Assembly (NCBI GenBank): GCA_002163975.1
Contig: CP019636.1
Coordinates: 6,451,501 to 6,515,500, forward strand
Length of the DNA stretch: 64,000 nucleotides
Source of the DNA: Nostocales cyanobacterium HT-58-2
GTDB taxonomy: Bacteria; Cyanobacteriota; Cyanobacteriia; Cyanobacteriales; Nostocaceae
Reading direction: 5' to 3'
Positions 51,898 to 61,154 of this stretch are shown in pieces (within the stretch, counting starts at the first letter, position 1; each line of letters begins with the position of its first letter). Under the pieces are notes generated by a model. It worked only from the letters and a program-made list of their open reading frames with translations. It was not told the origin of the DNA and ran no database searches. The position numbers and the translations under genes were made by a program.

Positions 51898-53052
51898 ATG
51901 AAGACTGCTTCTCCTCTAGTTTCAGTGATTATTCCTGCATACAATGCAGAGGCTTTTATTGGTAGAACATTAAAATCAGTTTTGTCGCAAACTTACAAAA
52001 ATATTGAAGTTTTAATTGTCGATGACGGTTCTCAGGATAGAACTGTCGAAATTGTAGAATCTTTTACTCAAAAAGATAGTCGTGTCATTCTGTTGAAACA
52101 ACCTAATTCGGGGGTAGCGGCTGCTCGTAATTTAGCCATAGAAAAGTCCAGAGGCGAATACATTTCACCAATTGATGCTGATGATATTTGGTATCCAACA
52201 AAGCTAGAAAAACAAGTGCAATGTATGTTGGAATCTGACCTCTCTGTAGGATTGGTTTATGCTTGGTCAGCATTTATTGATGAAGAAGATACTATTATTG
52301 GAGAATACGCATCTTTCTATTATCTAAATATACCTAGCATAGAAGGATATGTTTACCCAGCTATGTTGTTTGTCAATCTGATAGGCAACGCCAGTGTACC
52401 TCTAATCCGCCGAGAGTGCTTTGATAAAGTTGGCTTGTATAACTGCAATCTTAGAAAGCAAAATGCTCAGGGTTGTGAAGATTGGGATATTTATCTACGT
52501 ATCGCCGAGGTTTATCAATTCCGAGTCGTGCAAGAATTTTTAATTGGCTACCGTCAGGTCATAGGAAGTATGTCTCGCTCCTATCATGCTATGGCTAGAT
52601 CTTATGATTTAGTCATGGCAGATTCAAAAAAACGACATCCAGAAATTCCAAATTATATATATGATTGGTCTGCCAGTTCTTTTTACATTTATGTGGTAAC
52701 AAGAAGTCGTGAGTGTGGAGACTATTGGAGTACTTTATTCTGGTTATATAAAGCCATAAAACTAGATTACAGTCCTTTATTACAAACGTGGGTATATAGA
52801 TGTATTTTTATCTGCCTTTTGCATATTTTAGCTAAGCCTTTTATCTCTTTATTCTCTCACAAGCATGACTCTAGGTTACAATTTTCAGAAAAATCTAAAT
52901 TACCTAAAAATATAGCTATTAATCAGATGACTACAATTGCCGACATTCAAAAAGAAATGCATCAACCCCAACAAATTCCGTGGAAACCACACGGTAGAAT
53001 TAGGTGGTATAGATGGTTGCATATTGTGAAGCTTTGCTGTCAAGTGTCTTAA
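51898..53052 (+). CDS. GT2-family glycosyltransferase
   Basis: 384 residues. SVIIPAYNAEAFIGRTLKSVLSQTYKNIEVLIVDDGSQDRT (GT-A start and first Asp motif), SPIDADDIWYPTKL (DxD metal motif) and CEDWDIYLRIAEVY (acceptor-site ED). The last 100 residues include a hydrophobic helix (IFICLLHILAKPFISLF) that may attach it to the membrane. It transfers a sugar from a nucleotide donor during surface-glycan assembly. It starts with a strong ribosome-binding site and is the first gene of a plus-strand cluster reaching the window end. Confidence 0.92.
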   Translation: MKTASPLVSVIIPAYNAEAFIGRTLKSVLSQTYKNIEVLIVDDGSQDRTVEIVESFTQKDSRVILLKQPNSGVAAARNLAIEKSRGEYISPIDADDIWYPTKLEKQVQCMLESDLSVGLVYAWSAFIDEEDTIIGEYASFYYLNIPSIEGYVYPAMLFVNLIGNASVPLIRRECFDKVGLYNCNLRKQNAQGCEDWDIYLRIAEVYQFRVVQEFLIGYRQVIGSMSRSYHAMARSYDLVMADSKKRHPEIPNYIYDWSASSFYIYVVTRSRECGDYWSTLFWLYKAIKLDYSPLLQTWVYRCIFICLLHILAKPFISLFSHKHDSRLQFSEKSKLPKNIAINQMTTIADIQKEMHQPQQIPWKPHGRIRWYRWLHIVKLCCQVS

Positions 53053-53130
53053 GACAAGATGAGGCGCAAACTTTCTTCACTCATTCTTTGGTAATTTGAT
53101 TAAACCTTCGTACTAAAAAAAAATAACATT

Positions 53131-54924
53131 ATGAAAGAAGCGAAGGCAATTAAAATTTTATTACCATTTCTCAAAATCTATTTTTGGGCAGTTCCTGCAA
53201 TTGTTACTCTAGGAGTTTTATCATCTTTTTTTGAAGGGTTGGGAATCAGTTTATTCATTCCGCTTCTGCAAAGTTTCGTTCAGGATAACTCTACATCTGC
53301 AAATAGCATTTTTTTTCTAGGTTTTCTTAATAAAATTTTTGTTGACGTTTCTGCTAACCACCGTTTAATCATTATTGCTTTGTGTATTTTAGGCAGTATT
53401 ATCTTGAAAAACTGCTTATTTTACAGCAACTCTATTTTATTCGCTTGGTTAAATTCACAAATTGGTCATCGCTTACGCTCTGGAATTTTTAATCAACTTT
53501 TAACAGTTAGCTATAGCTTTTTAGAAGGGAATGATTCAGGAAAACTGATAAATACTCTGGCAAGTGAGACATGGCGAACGGGTCAAGCTATATCGACTTT
53601 AGTTAGTCTCATTATCACTGTTTGCACAATTACTGTTTATGTCATTCTATTGCTGCTTATTTCATGGAAACTCACTTTGGCAGTTTCTGTTTTGATGGTA
53701 CTCATTTCTCTGAGCATTCAGTTCGTAACTCGCCAGGTAAAAACACTTGGAGAACAAGCAGTAGAGGCTAATTCTGCTCTGGCTCACCGGATGTGGGAAG
53801 GGCTAGCTGGGATGAAGGTCATTCGATCTTTTGGACGAGAAACCTATGAGCAGGAGCGCTTTGATACTGTATCACAAAAGGTCATTAAGACTTTTTTTGA
53901 GCTGGATACTATATCAGGAACTGTACAACCTATTTCTGAAGTTTTATCAGCAATTTTATTATTGTGCATATTGGTCTTTGTGCTACTGCAAGACAGGAAT
54001 TCTTTACCAACATTGTTGACTTTTATTTTTATTCTCTATCGCTTACAACCGCAAGTGAAGCAGTTAGATAGTGCTCGTGTTAGTCTGACTGCCTTGACAA
54101 GTGCTGTTCAAGACGTAATGTACTTTTTAGACCGCTCTGATAAATCTTATATCTACTCTGGTCATATTCCCTTTACAACTCTCAAGCAAGGCATCTATTT
54201 TGAATCGGTTAACTTTTGCTACAACATCCACGAGCCTCCTGCACTTCAAGATATTTCAATTTGTATTCCCAGGAATAAGACCACTGCCATAGTAGGTCCT
54301 TCCGGTGCAGGAAAAACAACACTTATTGGCTTGATATGCCGTTTTTATGATGTGACATCAGGGGAAATTTATATTGATAATTGCCCCTTACGAGAACTGA
54401 ATTTGACTGACTGGCGCAATCAAATTGCGATTGTGAGTCAGGATGTTTATATGTTCAGTACAACAGTGCTGGAGAACATTGCCTATGGTCGGTTAGACGC
54501 TACAGAAAAGGAAATTATAGAAGCGGCAAAACTTGCCAATGCCCATGAATTTATTATGCAATTGCCCCACGGTTATGAAACTAGAGTCGGCGATCGCGGG
54601 GTTCGGCTTTCTGGAGGACAGAGACAGCGCATTGCTCTAGCTCGCGCTATTGTCCGTAATCCACAGATTCTTATTCTAGATGAGGCAACGAATGCTCTTG
54701 ATAGTATTTCAGAACACTTAATTCAGGAAGCCCTTAACACCCTCAGTCAAAATCGCACAGTGATTGTGATTGCCCATCGCTTGTCCACCATTGAACAGGC
54801 TGACCAAATTATCGTACTCAACCAGGGACGAATCATCGAACAGGGTCATCTCCAACAGTTACTTGAGCAGGATGGATTATTTGCTCAACTTTATCATTTG
54901 CAACACCGCAATGCTCACACTTGA
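53131..54924 (+). CDS. ABC exporter, fused membrane and ATPase domains (MsbA type)
   Basis: 597 residues. Six membrane helices in residues about 17-310, then an ATPase domain with Walker A GPSGAGKTT (about 389-397), signature LSGGQRQRIALARA (about 493) and Walker B ILILDEATNALD (about 515-526); the switch His is in VIVIAHRLST. It functions as a homodimer exporting or flipping lipid-linked molecules. Placed amid glycosyltransferases it probably moves a lipid-linked glycan or a glycolipid; heterocyst glycolipid export (DevBCA type) uses different architecture. The next gene starts 20 nt later. Confidence 0.94.
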   Translation: MKEAKAIKILLPFLKIYFWAVPAIVTLGVLSSFFEGLGISLFIPLLQSFVQDNSTSANSIFFLGFLNKIFVDVSANHRLIIIALCILGSIILKNCLFYSNSILFAWLNSQIGHRLRSGIFNQLLTVSYSFLEGNDSGKLINTLASETWRTGQAISTLVSLIITVCTITVYVILLLLISWKLTLAVSVLMVLISLSIQFVTRQVKTLGEQAVEANSALAHRMWEGLAGMKVIRSFGRETYEQERFDTVSQKVIKTFFELDTISGTVQPISEVLSAILLLCILVFVLLQDRNSLPTLLTFIFILYRLQPQVKQLDSARVSLTALTSAVQDVMYFLDRSDKSYIYSGHIPFTTLKQGIYFESVNFCYNIHEPPALQDISICIPRNKTTAIVGPSGAGKTTLIGLICRFYDVTSGEIYIDNCPLRELNLTDWRNQIAIVSQDVYMFSTTVLENIAYGRLDATEKEIIEAAKLANAHEFIMQLPHGYETRVGDRGVRLSGGQRQRIALARAIVRNPQILILDEATNALDSISEHLIQEALNTLSQNRTVIVIAHRLSTIEQADQIIVLNQGRIIEQGHLQQLLEQDGLFAQLYHLQHRNAHT

Positions 54925-54944
54925 CAAAGCCAGTTCAGCATTCT

Positions 54945-56156
54945 ATGTCATACAGCATTATTGAAATCGAACTTACCCAACCTTTACCGACTATCTCACT
55001 TTCGGAAAGTGAGACAGGTATTGCGTTGATTTTACGACGTAAAGATGAACCCATCGGCTTTTTATTGCAAGCACAACCTGCAAACAGCGTGCTGACTCCA
55101 GAAAATTTAGCTCAATTGATTGCCAAGGAAGCTGGAACCAAGCTGCTTGAGGAAAGTATACGAGACGAATTGATGGTGAACACGTCTTTCGTTCAATTCC
55201 CGCCTCTGACTGTGGCAATATGTACAAAAGACCGTCCGGAAAATTTGGCACGATGTTTGCAATCTTTACTAAAGATACAAACGCCTGCTTTAAAATTAGA
55301 GATTTTGGTCATTGATAATGCACCTTCCAATGAAGACACCAAAGAACTGGTAGATTCATTACAAGGCGTCCGGTATGTTCGGGAACCAAAACCAGGTCTA
55401 GACTTTGCACGAAACTGCGCTTTGCACTCAGCAACGGGTGAGCTTTTAGCTTTTGTTGATGATGATGTCATCGTAGACCGTAAATGGCTAGAAGGTCTGA
55501 TGGAAGCATGGGCAGAAAATCCTGATGCTGCTGCTTTTACAGGGTTAGTGTTGCCTTATGAGTTAGTAACAGACGCTCAAATTTTATTTGAACAAAGAGG
55601 CGGATTTCGTCGGGGCTTTGACAAAATTCGCTACGGTCAAGTTTTAGCTGGGAATCCTCTGCATCCTTGTGGAGCGGGAATCTTTGGTGCGGGTTGCAAC
55701 ATGGCTTTTCGTCGGGAAATTTTACAAAAACTAGGTGGGTTTGATGAGGCTTTGGATACAGGAGCGCCTCTTCCAGGTGGTGGCGACTTGGATATTTTTT
55801 ATCGGGTGATTCGAGCTGGTTATCCACTCGTATACGAACCAAAATATTTGGTGTTTCACCAGCATCGTCGGGAACAAGAAAAACTACGTCGCCAATATTG
55901 GACTTGGGGTTTAGGCTTTATGGCTTTTGTCGCTAAGTCCTACCAAACTGATCCACCTCAACGTTCCCAATTGCGTCGTCTTATATGGTGGTGGGTCAAA
56001 GACCAGTTACAGCAATTGAAAAATAGTTTGATAGGTCGTCATGTTTTACCCCCATCAATGATTTCTGCAGAGTTTTGGGGCGGTATGGTTGGACTTTTCG
56101 GAGAATATCCCCGCTCCTTAAGGCGTATTGAGCAAATTCGGAGGAAATTTTCGTGA
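54945..56156 (+). CDS. GT2 glycosyltransferase with a novel N-terminal domain
   Basis: The ATG at 54945 (MSYSIIEIELTQP) gives 403 residues; the open frame extends eight codons from a TTG. Residues 1-90 form a small beta-rich region shared with the next gene (IEIEL start, DEPIG-type turn). The GT-A domain starts at about 91 (LTVAICTKDRPENLARCLQSLL), with the Asp motif AFVDDDVIVDRKWLEGL and GGGDLDIFYRVIRAG. A C-terminal hydrophobic helix is weak. The stop overlaps the next start (GTGA). It is a paralogue of the next gene and the pair probably adds neighbouring sugars. Confidence 0.9.
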   Translation: MSYSIIEIELTQPLPTISLSESETGIALILRRKDEPIGFLLQAQPANSVLTPENLAQLIAKEAGTKLLEESIRDELMVNTSFVQFPPLTVAICTKDRPENLARCLQSLLKIQTPALKLEILVIDNAPSNEDTKELVDSLQGVRYVREPKPGLDFARNCALHSATGELLAFVDDDVIVDRKWLEGLMEAWAENPDAAAFTGLVLPYELVTDAQILFEQRGGFRRGFDKIRYGQVLAGNPLHPCGAGIFGAGCNMAFRREILQKLGGFDEALDTGAPLPGGGDLDIFYRVIRAGYPLVYEPKYLVFHQHRREQEKLRRQYWTWGLGFMAFVAKSYQTDPPQRSQLRRLIWWWVKDQLQQLKNSLIGRHVLPPSMISAEFWGGMVGLFGEYPRSLRRIEQIRRKFS

Positions 56157-57436
56157 GTACCTTTGCTCCTTGGAAAATTGTGCATATTGAGTTGAGTGAA
56201 GACATCCCTGAACTAACCGCCGAACCAAAGTATCAAGGTATCTATGCAGTTTTTTGGTGGTGTGGCGTTCCCCTTGGTGATTTGGAAATTTTAGCAGCAC
56301 AGTTGCCAATGCCTGCAACACAATTAGCAAATCTGATTGTGCAAACGATTACCCCAGTAGTAGGCGATCGGCTGTTAGACTACGGTTTCAAAGCGCCTTT
56401 GCCTGTCATTTCCCAAAACCCTTCACGGGATACACCTGTTGACTTTCAGGCGCTGATGGCATTGCAACAACCCCTCAAGCAGCTGCACCAATCCTGCTCT
56501 CAACCTGTCAGTACTTCTATTTCCGTGATCGTGTGTACGCGGAATCGACCAGAACAGTTGGCGCGATGCTTGCGATCGCTGCAAAATTTGTCACAACGCC
56601 CAGAACAAATCTTAGTCGTTGATAACGCACCTGCTGACGATGCGACACGCCAAGTCGTTGCTCAAATGCCTGGTATCCAGTATGTGTTAGAACCCCATCC
56701 TGGGCTGAGCGTAGCGCGCAATACTGGCATTCGCCACAGTATCGGCGACATTATTGCCTTCACTGATGATGATACGATAGTTAATCCTGATTGGAGTATC
56801 CGATTACAGCAAGGCTTCGAGAACCCCAAGGTGCAGGCTGTGACAGGGCTCATGCTACCAGCAGTTCTGGAGACAGAGGCACAATGGATTTTCCACAAAA
56901 GTTCTGGAGGTCCAAGTTGGGGATACCGTGCTCTCACTTTTGACACTCAGTTCTTTGAAAAGACAAAGCACCAAGGCGTCCCCGTGTGGCTTATTGGTGC
57001 TGGAGCTAATATGGCGTTTCGACGCAAGGCTTTTGAAATATTTGGGTACTTCGACGAAAGGCTAGGAGCAGGCGCTTCTGGATGTAGTGAAGATTCAGAA
57101 TTCTGGTACAGAATTTTGGCTGAAGGCTGGCTTTGTCGCTACGAACCAACATCTGTCATTTTTCACTATCATCGCAGCGACTTGGATAACTTCAAACACC
57201 AAATGTATCAGTATATGCGTGGTCATGTGACAGCGCTTTTGGTGCAATTTGCTAACTACAAACATTGGGGCAATCTATATAGGTTGTTCATTGCTTTGCC
57301 CAAGTACTATGCAAGGCGACTTTTGCAGGACATGAAAAGAGGTTTTCAACCCAAGCACAGTTCCGTCTTGGCAGAGATTGCTGGTTGTGTATCTGGAGTC
57401 AAGTTTTACATAGATCACGTAAAGATACTCGCTTAG
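56153..57436 (+). CDS. GT2 glycosyltransferase with a novel N-terminal domain, paralogue
   Basis: 427 residues, starting GTG at 56153 with a 4-nt overlap with the upstream stop, which indicates translational coupling. The N-terminal 115 residues (HIELSEDIPELTAEPKYQGIYAVFWWCGVPLGD) correspond to the leader region of the preceding enzyme. The GT-A domain follows from SVIVCTRNRPEQLARCLRSLQ with AFTDDDTIVNPDWSIRL and CSEDSEFWYRILAEG. It shares the same layout with the 54945 gene, so one arose by duplication. Donor and acceptor are unknown. Confidence 0.9.
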   Translation: MSTFAPWKIVHIELSEDIPELTAEPKYQGIYAVFWWCGVPLGDLEILAAQLPMPATQLANLIVQTITPVVGDRLLDYGFKAPLPVISQNPSRDTPVDFQALMALQQPLKQLHQSCSQPVSTSISVIVCTRNRPEQLARCLRSLQNLSQRPEQILVVDNAPADDATRQVVAQMPGIQYVLEPHPGLSVARNTGIRHSIGDIIAFTDDDTIVNPDWSIRLQQGFENPKVQAVTGLMLPAVLETEAQWIFHKSSGGPSWGYRALTFDTQFFEKTKHQGVPVWLIGAGANMAFRRKAFEIFGYFDERLGAGASGCSEDSEFWYRILAEGWLCRYEPTSVIFHYHRSDLDNFKHQMYQYMRGHVTALLVQFANYKHWGNLYRLFIALPKYYARRLLQDMKRGFQPKHSSVLAEIAGCVSGVKFYIDHVKILA

Positions 57437-57497
57437 TACTCACTCTCCAGCACACGAGACATAATTTGACAGACAAAATCAAGGTAAAAGCATAACT

Positions 57498-58520
57498 ATG
57501 TCCAATTTATCGCTTCACCCGACAGACAATCATACATCTATTGATCTGGTTATTTGTACTTACAATAATGCTGAGCTACTAGATCGAGCATTAATAGCAA
57601 TTTCAAAACAGCAAGTACCAGACGACATTAAGTGGACTGTCTTGGTCGTTAACAATAACTGCACAGATGAAACTGCACAAGTTGTGGACAGACATATTCA
57701 ATCTCAGAAAATACCATATCTGTCTACTATCCTAGAACCAAAGCAAGGCTTGAACCATGCACGCCAATGCGGTGTGATCAATACCACGGGAGACTGGATT
57801 GCTTTCGTTGATGATGACTGTATTTTAGAGGAAGATTGGGTAGCTCAAGCAGGCAAATTTGCTGCTGCACATCCTCACTGTGGTGCATTTGGTGGCAGAG
57901 TCATTTTAGATTGGGAGACACCACCTCCAGCGTTTGTGTTGAAGTATGGATACTCATTTGCTCAACAGGATCATGGAATGAGTCTTACACAACCCAATTG
58001 TTTAGTAGGTGCTGGATTAGTTGTTAACAGGAAGGCAGTTTTAGCGACGAATTGGGTGAGCAAACAATTTTTGAGCGATCGCGTGGGGAAAAAGCTCATT
58101 TCTGGCGGTGATGTCGAAATGGTCTTACGTATCCGCAGTGCTGGATACGACATTTGGTACAATCCTGCCTGCAAGTTGATGCACTTCATTCCCTCAAGGC
58201 GAATCGAACAAAAATATCTCATCAATATCAACTATGGTCTTGGTATAAGCCAACTCATGAGTGATGGATTGGTTTGGCACAGTTCATTTTTCAATTTGTT
58301 GGTATTGTCTGTTTTTTCTACTTTTCGTTCTTCCATTGCTGTATTTGTTAAAGCTTTAAAAGTTGCACTTGGGCGCGGCAACATGGAAGTAGCAGAAATT
58401 GCAATAATTTGGGCTTTTGTACAAGGGAAATGGGTAGGAATAGGTCGAATGCTGCGTATGGATGCTCAAGAACGTCGAGCATTATTGGGAAGCGCAAAAT
58501 TGGTTTCTTCTAATAATTAA
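57498..58520 (+). CDS. GT2-family glycosyltransferase
   Basis: 340 residues. SIDLVICTYNNAELLDRALIAISKQQ opens the GT-A domain, AFVDDDCILEEDWVAQAGKF carries the DxD-like motif and ISGGDVEMVLRIRSAGYDIWYNP the catalytic-Asp region. It lacks the N-terminal extension of the two previous enzymes. A hydrophobic segment near 260-285 (SSFFNLLVLSVFSTF) suggests membrane association. It lies 61 nt after the previous gene on the same strand and is likely co-transcribed. Confidence 0.9.
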   Translation: MSNLSLHPTDNHTSIDLVICTYNNAELLDRALIAISKQQVPDDIKWTVLVVNNNCTDETAQVVDRHIQSQKIPYLSTILEPKQGLNHARQCGVINTTGDWIAFVDDDCILEEDWVAQAGKFAAAHPHCGAFGGRVILDWETPPPAFVLKYGYSFAQQDHGMSLTQPNCLVGAGLVVNRKAVLATNWVSKQFLSDRVGKKLISGGDVEMVLRIRSAGYDIWYNPACKLMHFIPSRRIEQKYLININYGLGISQLMSDGLVWHSSFFNLLVLSVFSTFRSSIAVFVKALKVALGRGNMEVAEIAIIWAFVQGKWVGIGRMLRMDAQERRALLGSAKLVSSNN

Positions 58521-58627
58521 AAATAGATTCTAATTTTGCAATTTTAAAAACATACATACTTTCAATTCAATACAGTTATTTGGGTTTCCATAAAATCCAA
58601 CATATAACATATAAAACCAATACAACT

Positions 58628-59446
58628 ATGCAAACTTTATCACCAAAGCAAAATGTAGCTTACAAAGCTCCTCTAGGGGAGTTTCTCTCTCGTAATCCAT
58701 TTCCAGAACCCCTGACTCAAGGATTTTTCTACCGGGAAAAGATGCGTGCGATCCACCGTATTACTCCCGACAAACCTTTTCAAGACATTTTAGAAGTTGG
58801 GGGTGGTCAGAGTGGTTTAACTGCTTTGTTATTTCCTCAAGCACAAGTCACCAATTTAGACTTAAACCCTGAATATGCTCAAGCTCCGTGTAACCAACAG
58901 CAGAAAGTTCACTTTATTTGTGGAGATGCTACTGATTTGCCTTTTGAAAATCAATCTTTTGATGCTGTGACTATGTTCGACCTTTTAGAACATGTACCAG
59001 ATGACAAAAAAGCAGTATCAGAAGCTTTGCGAGTTTTGCGCCCTGGTGGTTTTCTGCTAATTAGTACTCCCAATGAAAACTGGCGGTTTCCCTATTATAA
59101 ATTCATGAAACCTATCTGCCCCAGTGAAGCAGAAATTATGACCGAATGGGGTCATGTTCGACGAGGTTACACTTTAGCAGAACTCAAAACTTTAATAAAT
59201 TTACCTTGTCAGGGGTATGCCACGTTTATCAATCCCCTAACTGTTCTTGGTCATGATGTTGCATTTTCATGCTTATCCCATCGTTGGCGTCGATTCTTAT
59301 GTAAAGCTCTCAACCCACTGACATGGTTAGGTTATTACTTACACAACCCACAAGCGACTGGTACAGAAACTGCTTCGGCTTGGCAAAAGAGCCGAGAGGA
59401 TAGACAGTCACTATCAAATGTGATTGGAGAAAGTTTAGCTCTGTAG
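58628..59446 (+). CDS. class I SAM-dependent methyltransferase
   Basis: The ATG at 58628 (MQTLSPKQNVAYK) gives 272 residues; the frame is open 16 codons further, but no better start exists. ILEVGGGQSGLTALLFPQAQVTNLDLN is motif I and the acidic motif II, HFICGDATDLPFENQSFDAVTMFDLLEHVPD the post-motif region of Methyltransf_11. The C-terminal part contains hydrophobic loops. It probably methylates a sugar or lipid of the glycan built by this cluster. Confidence 0.9.
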   Translation: MQTLSPKQNVAYKAPLGEFLSRNPFPEPLTQGFFYREKMRAIHRITPDKPFQDILEVGGGQSGLTALLFPQAQVTNLDLNPEYAQAPCNQQQKVHFICGDATDLPFENQSFDAVTMFDLLEHVPDDKKAVSEALRVLRPGGFLLISTPNENWRFPYYKFMKPICPSEAEIMTEWGHVRRGYTLAELKTLINLPCQGYATFINPLTVLGHDVAFSCLSHRWRRFLCKALNPLTWLGYYLHNPQATGTETASAWQKSREDRQSLSNVIGESLAL

Positions 59447-59522
59447 GACTAGAACGATATCAGAACTGGCACGAGTTCTGAAATTCATTTGTTTTCTCAT
59501 TGTGAAATATGACTACAAAATT

Positions 59523-60587
59523 ATGAATATTATCTTAGTGACAGGAGCAGCTGGCTTAATTGGCTCCGAATCGGTACGATTTTTTTGCGAGCGCGGCTTC
59601 ACTGTTGTTGGTATTGACAACAATATGCGTGCCTGTTTTTTTGGTGAAGAGGCTTCTACAGAATGGAATCGCGATCGCCTCTTACAAGACTATGGTGATC
59701 AGTATATCCATTATAACGTTGACATTCGTAACCAAGAAGAAATTGCCAAAGTCTTTAAAACTTATAATAAGGATATTAGCCTCATTATTCATACAGCAGC
59801 TCAACCTTCTCATGATTGGGCAGCAAAAGACCCTTACACTGACTTTACAGTCAATGCCAACGGCACTTTAGTATTACTAGAAAATACCCGTCAAATTTGT
59901 CCAGAAGCGGTCTTTATCTTTTGCTCCACTAATAAAGTCTATGGAGATACTCCAAATTTCCTGCCTCTAGTTGAGCAAGAACTACGTTGGGAAATTGAAC
60001 AGACACATCCATATAGCAATGGTATTGATGAATCAATGAGTATTGATAGCTGTAAGCACTCTTTGTTTGGTGCTTCTAAAGTAGCTGCTGACATATTAGT
60101 TCAAGAATATGGCCGCTATTTTGCCATGAAAACTGCAACTTTCCGGGGTGGATGTTTAACTGGTCCGAGTCACGCTGGTACTAAGTTACATGGATTTCTT
60201 TCTTATTTAATAAAATGTACTATCACCGGAAAGCCTTACCAAGTTTATGGCTATCAAGGAAAGCAGGTTCGCGATAATATTCATAGTTATGATTTAGTAA
60301 ATGCTTTCTACCATTTTTATCAAGCTCCACGTGTAGCTGAAGTTTATAACATTGGTGGCAGCCGTTTTAGTAATTGTTCCATGTTAGAAGCGATTCAAAA
60401 TTGTGAAGCAATTACTGAGAAAAAGTTGAACTGGAGCTATGAAGAATCTAATCGAATTGGTGACCATATCTGGTGGATAAGTAATATTGATAAATTCAAG
60501 AGTCACTATCCTAATTGGGAGCTAACCTACACTATTACGGATATCTTGAAAGAGATTTTTACCCAAAATATTAGCCGATGGGTCTAA
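59523..60587 (+). CDS. NAD-dependent sugar epimerase, CDP-paratose 2-epimerase-like
   Basis: The ATG at 59523 (MNIILVTGAAGLIGSE) gives 354 residues; a GTG seven codons earlier is less likely. It is an extended SDR: TGAAGLIG (7-14), FIFCSTNKVYGD (132-142) as in CDP-paratose/tyvelose 2-epimerase, and RGGCLTGPSHAGTKLHGF. At the usual YxxxK site the sequence is LFGASK (181-186), with Phe182 in place of the catalytic Tyr and Lys186 kept; close relatives share HSLFGASK as far as I recall. It would make a 2-epimerised dideoxyhexose nucleotide or similar sugar for the cluster; the substrate is not certain. Confidence 0.85.
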   Translation: MNIILVTGAAGLIGSESVRFFCERGFTVVGIDNNMRACFFGEEASTEWNRDRLLQDYGDQYIHYNVDIRNQEEIAKVFKTYNKDISLIIHTAAQPSHDWAAKDPYTDFTVNANGTLVLLENTRQICPEAVFIFCSTNKVYGDTPNFLPLVEQELRWEIEQTHPYSNGIDESMSIDSCKHSLFGASKVAADILVQEYGRYFAMKTATFRGGCLTGPSHAGTKLHGFLSYLIKCTITGKPYQVYGYQGKQVRDNIHSYDLVNAFYHFYQAPRVAEVYNIGGSRFSNCSMLEAIQNCEAITEKKLNWSYEESNRIGDHIWWISNIDKFKSHYPNWELTYTITDILKEIFTQNISRWV

Positions 60588-60700
60588 AAAGAGCTTCATA
60601 AACTATTGTTTTAACTTTTACAGGTGACGCTCTCATCAGGCTTGCAAAAGTTTTCATTTTAGAATCTAGCCTCTCCTTAATGTTTTTGATTTTTAGATGA

Positions 60701-61117
60701 ATGTTGAAAAAGCTATTTCAGAAAAAAATATTCAGGTTTATTATATGCGGTGCCATCACAGCGGCTTTTAATATTGTGCTTATTTACAGCATGATTGAGT
60801 ACTTGAAACTTAATACTCCTCTTCTCCGTAATGTAGCCAATATATTATCGCTTGAAGTCTCATTAGTATTTAGTTTTTTTGTTTATAAAGTTTGGGTTTG
60901 GTCTGGATCTCCGTGGAAAATTAAAGAAGTCTTGCTGCGACAAATGCCTCTCTATCACTTATCAGTTTTTGCTTGTGTAATTACTCGAAGCTGTGTTTTA
61001 TTTCCCATCTTAGATTGGATCAAAATAAATTATCTAGTCAACACATTGATTGGAATATTAATAGGTTCCATAATTAACTATCTAATGAGTGATAAATTTG
61101 TTTTTAAAACAAACTAG
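60701..61117 (+). CDS. GtrA-family membrane protein
   Basis: 138 residues with four hydrophobic helices (FIICGAITAAFNIVLIYSMIEYL, VANILSLEVSLVFSFFVYKVWVW, LSVFACVITRSCVLFP, YLVNTLIGILIGSIINYLMS). The pattern of the GtrA family is intact, with the conserved polar FVYKVWVW. GtrA proteins assist flipping or use of polyprenyl-phosphate sugars together with a GT2 synthase and a GT-C transferase, and both are found immediately downstream. The overlap with the open frame of the next gene is only in its upstream part. Confidence 0.88.
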   Translation: MLKKLFQKKIFRFIICGAITAAFNIVLIYSMIEYLKLNTPLLRNVANILSLEVSLVFSFFVYKVWVWSGSPWKIKEVLLRQMPLYHLSVFACVITRSCVLFPILDWIKINYLVNTLIGILIGSIINYLMSDKFVFKTN

Positions 61118-61154
61118 AGTATTTTTAACTAAATATAAATGTTTTTTGTTGACA

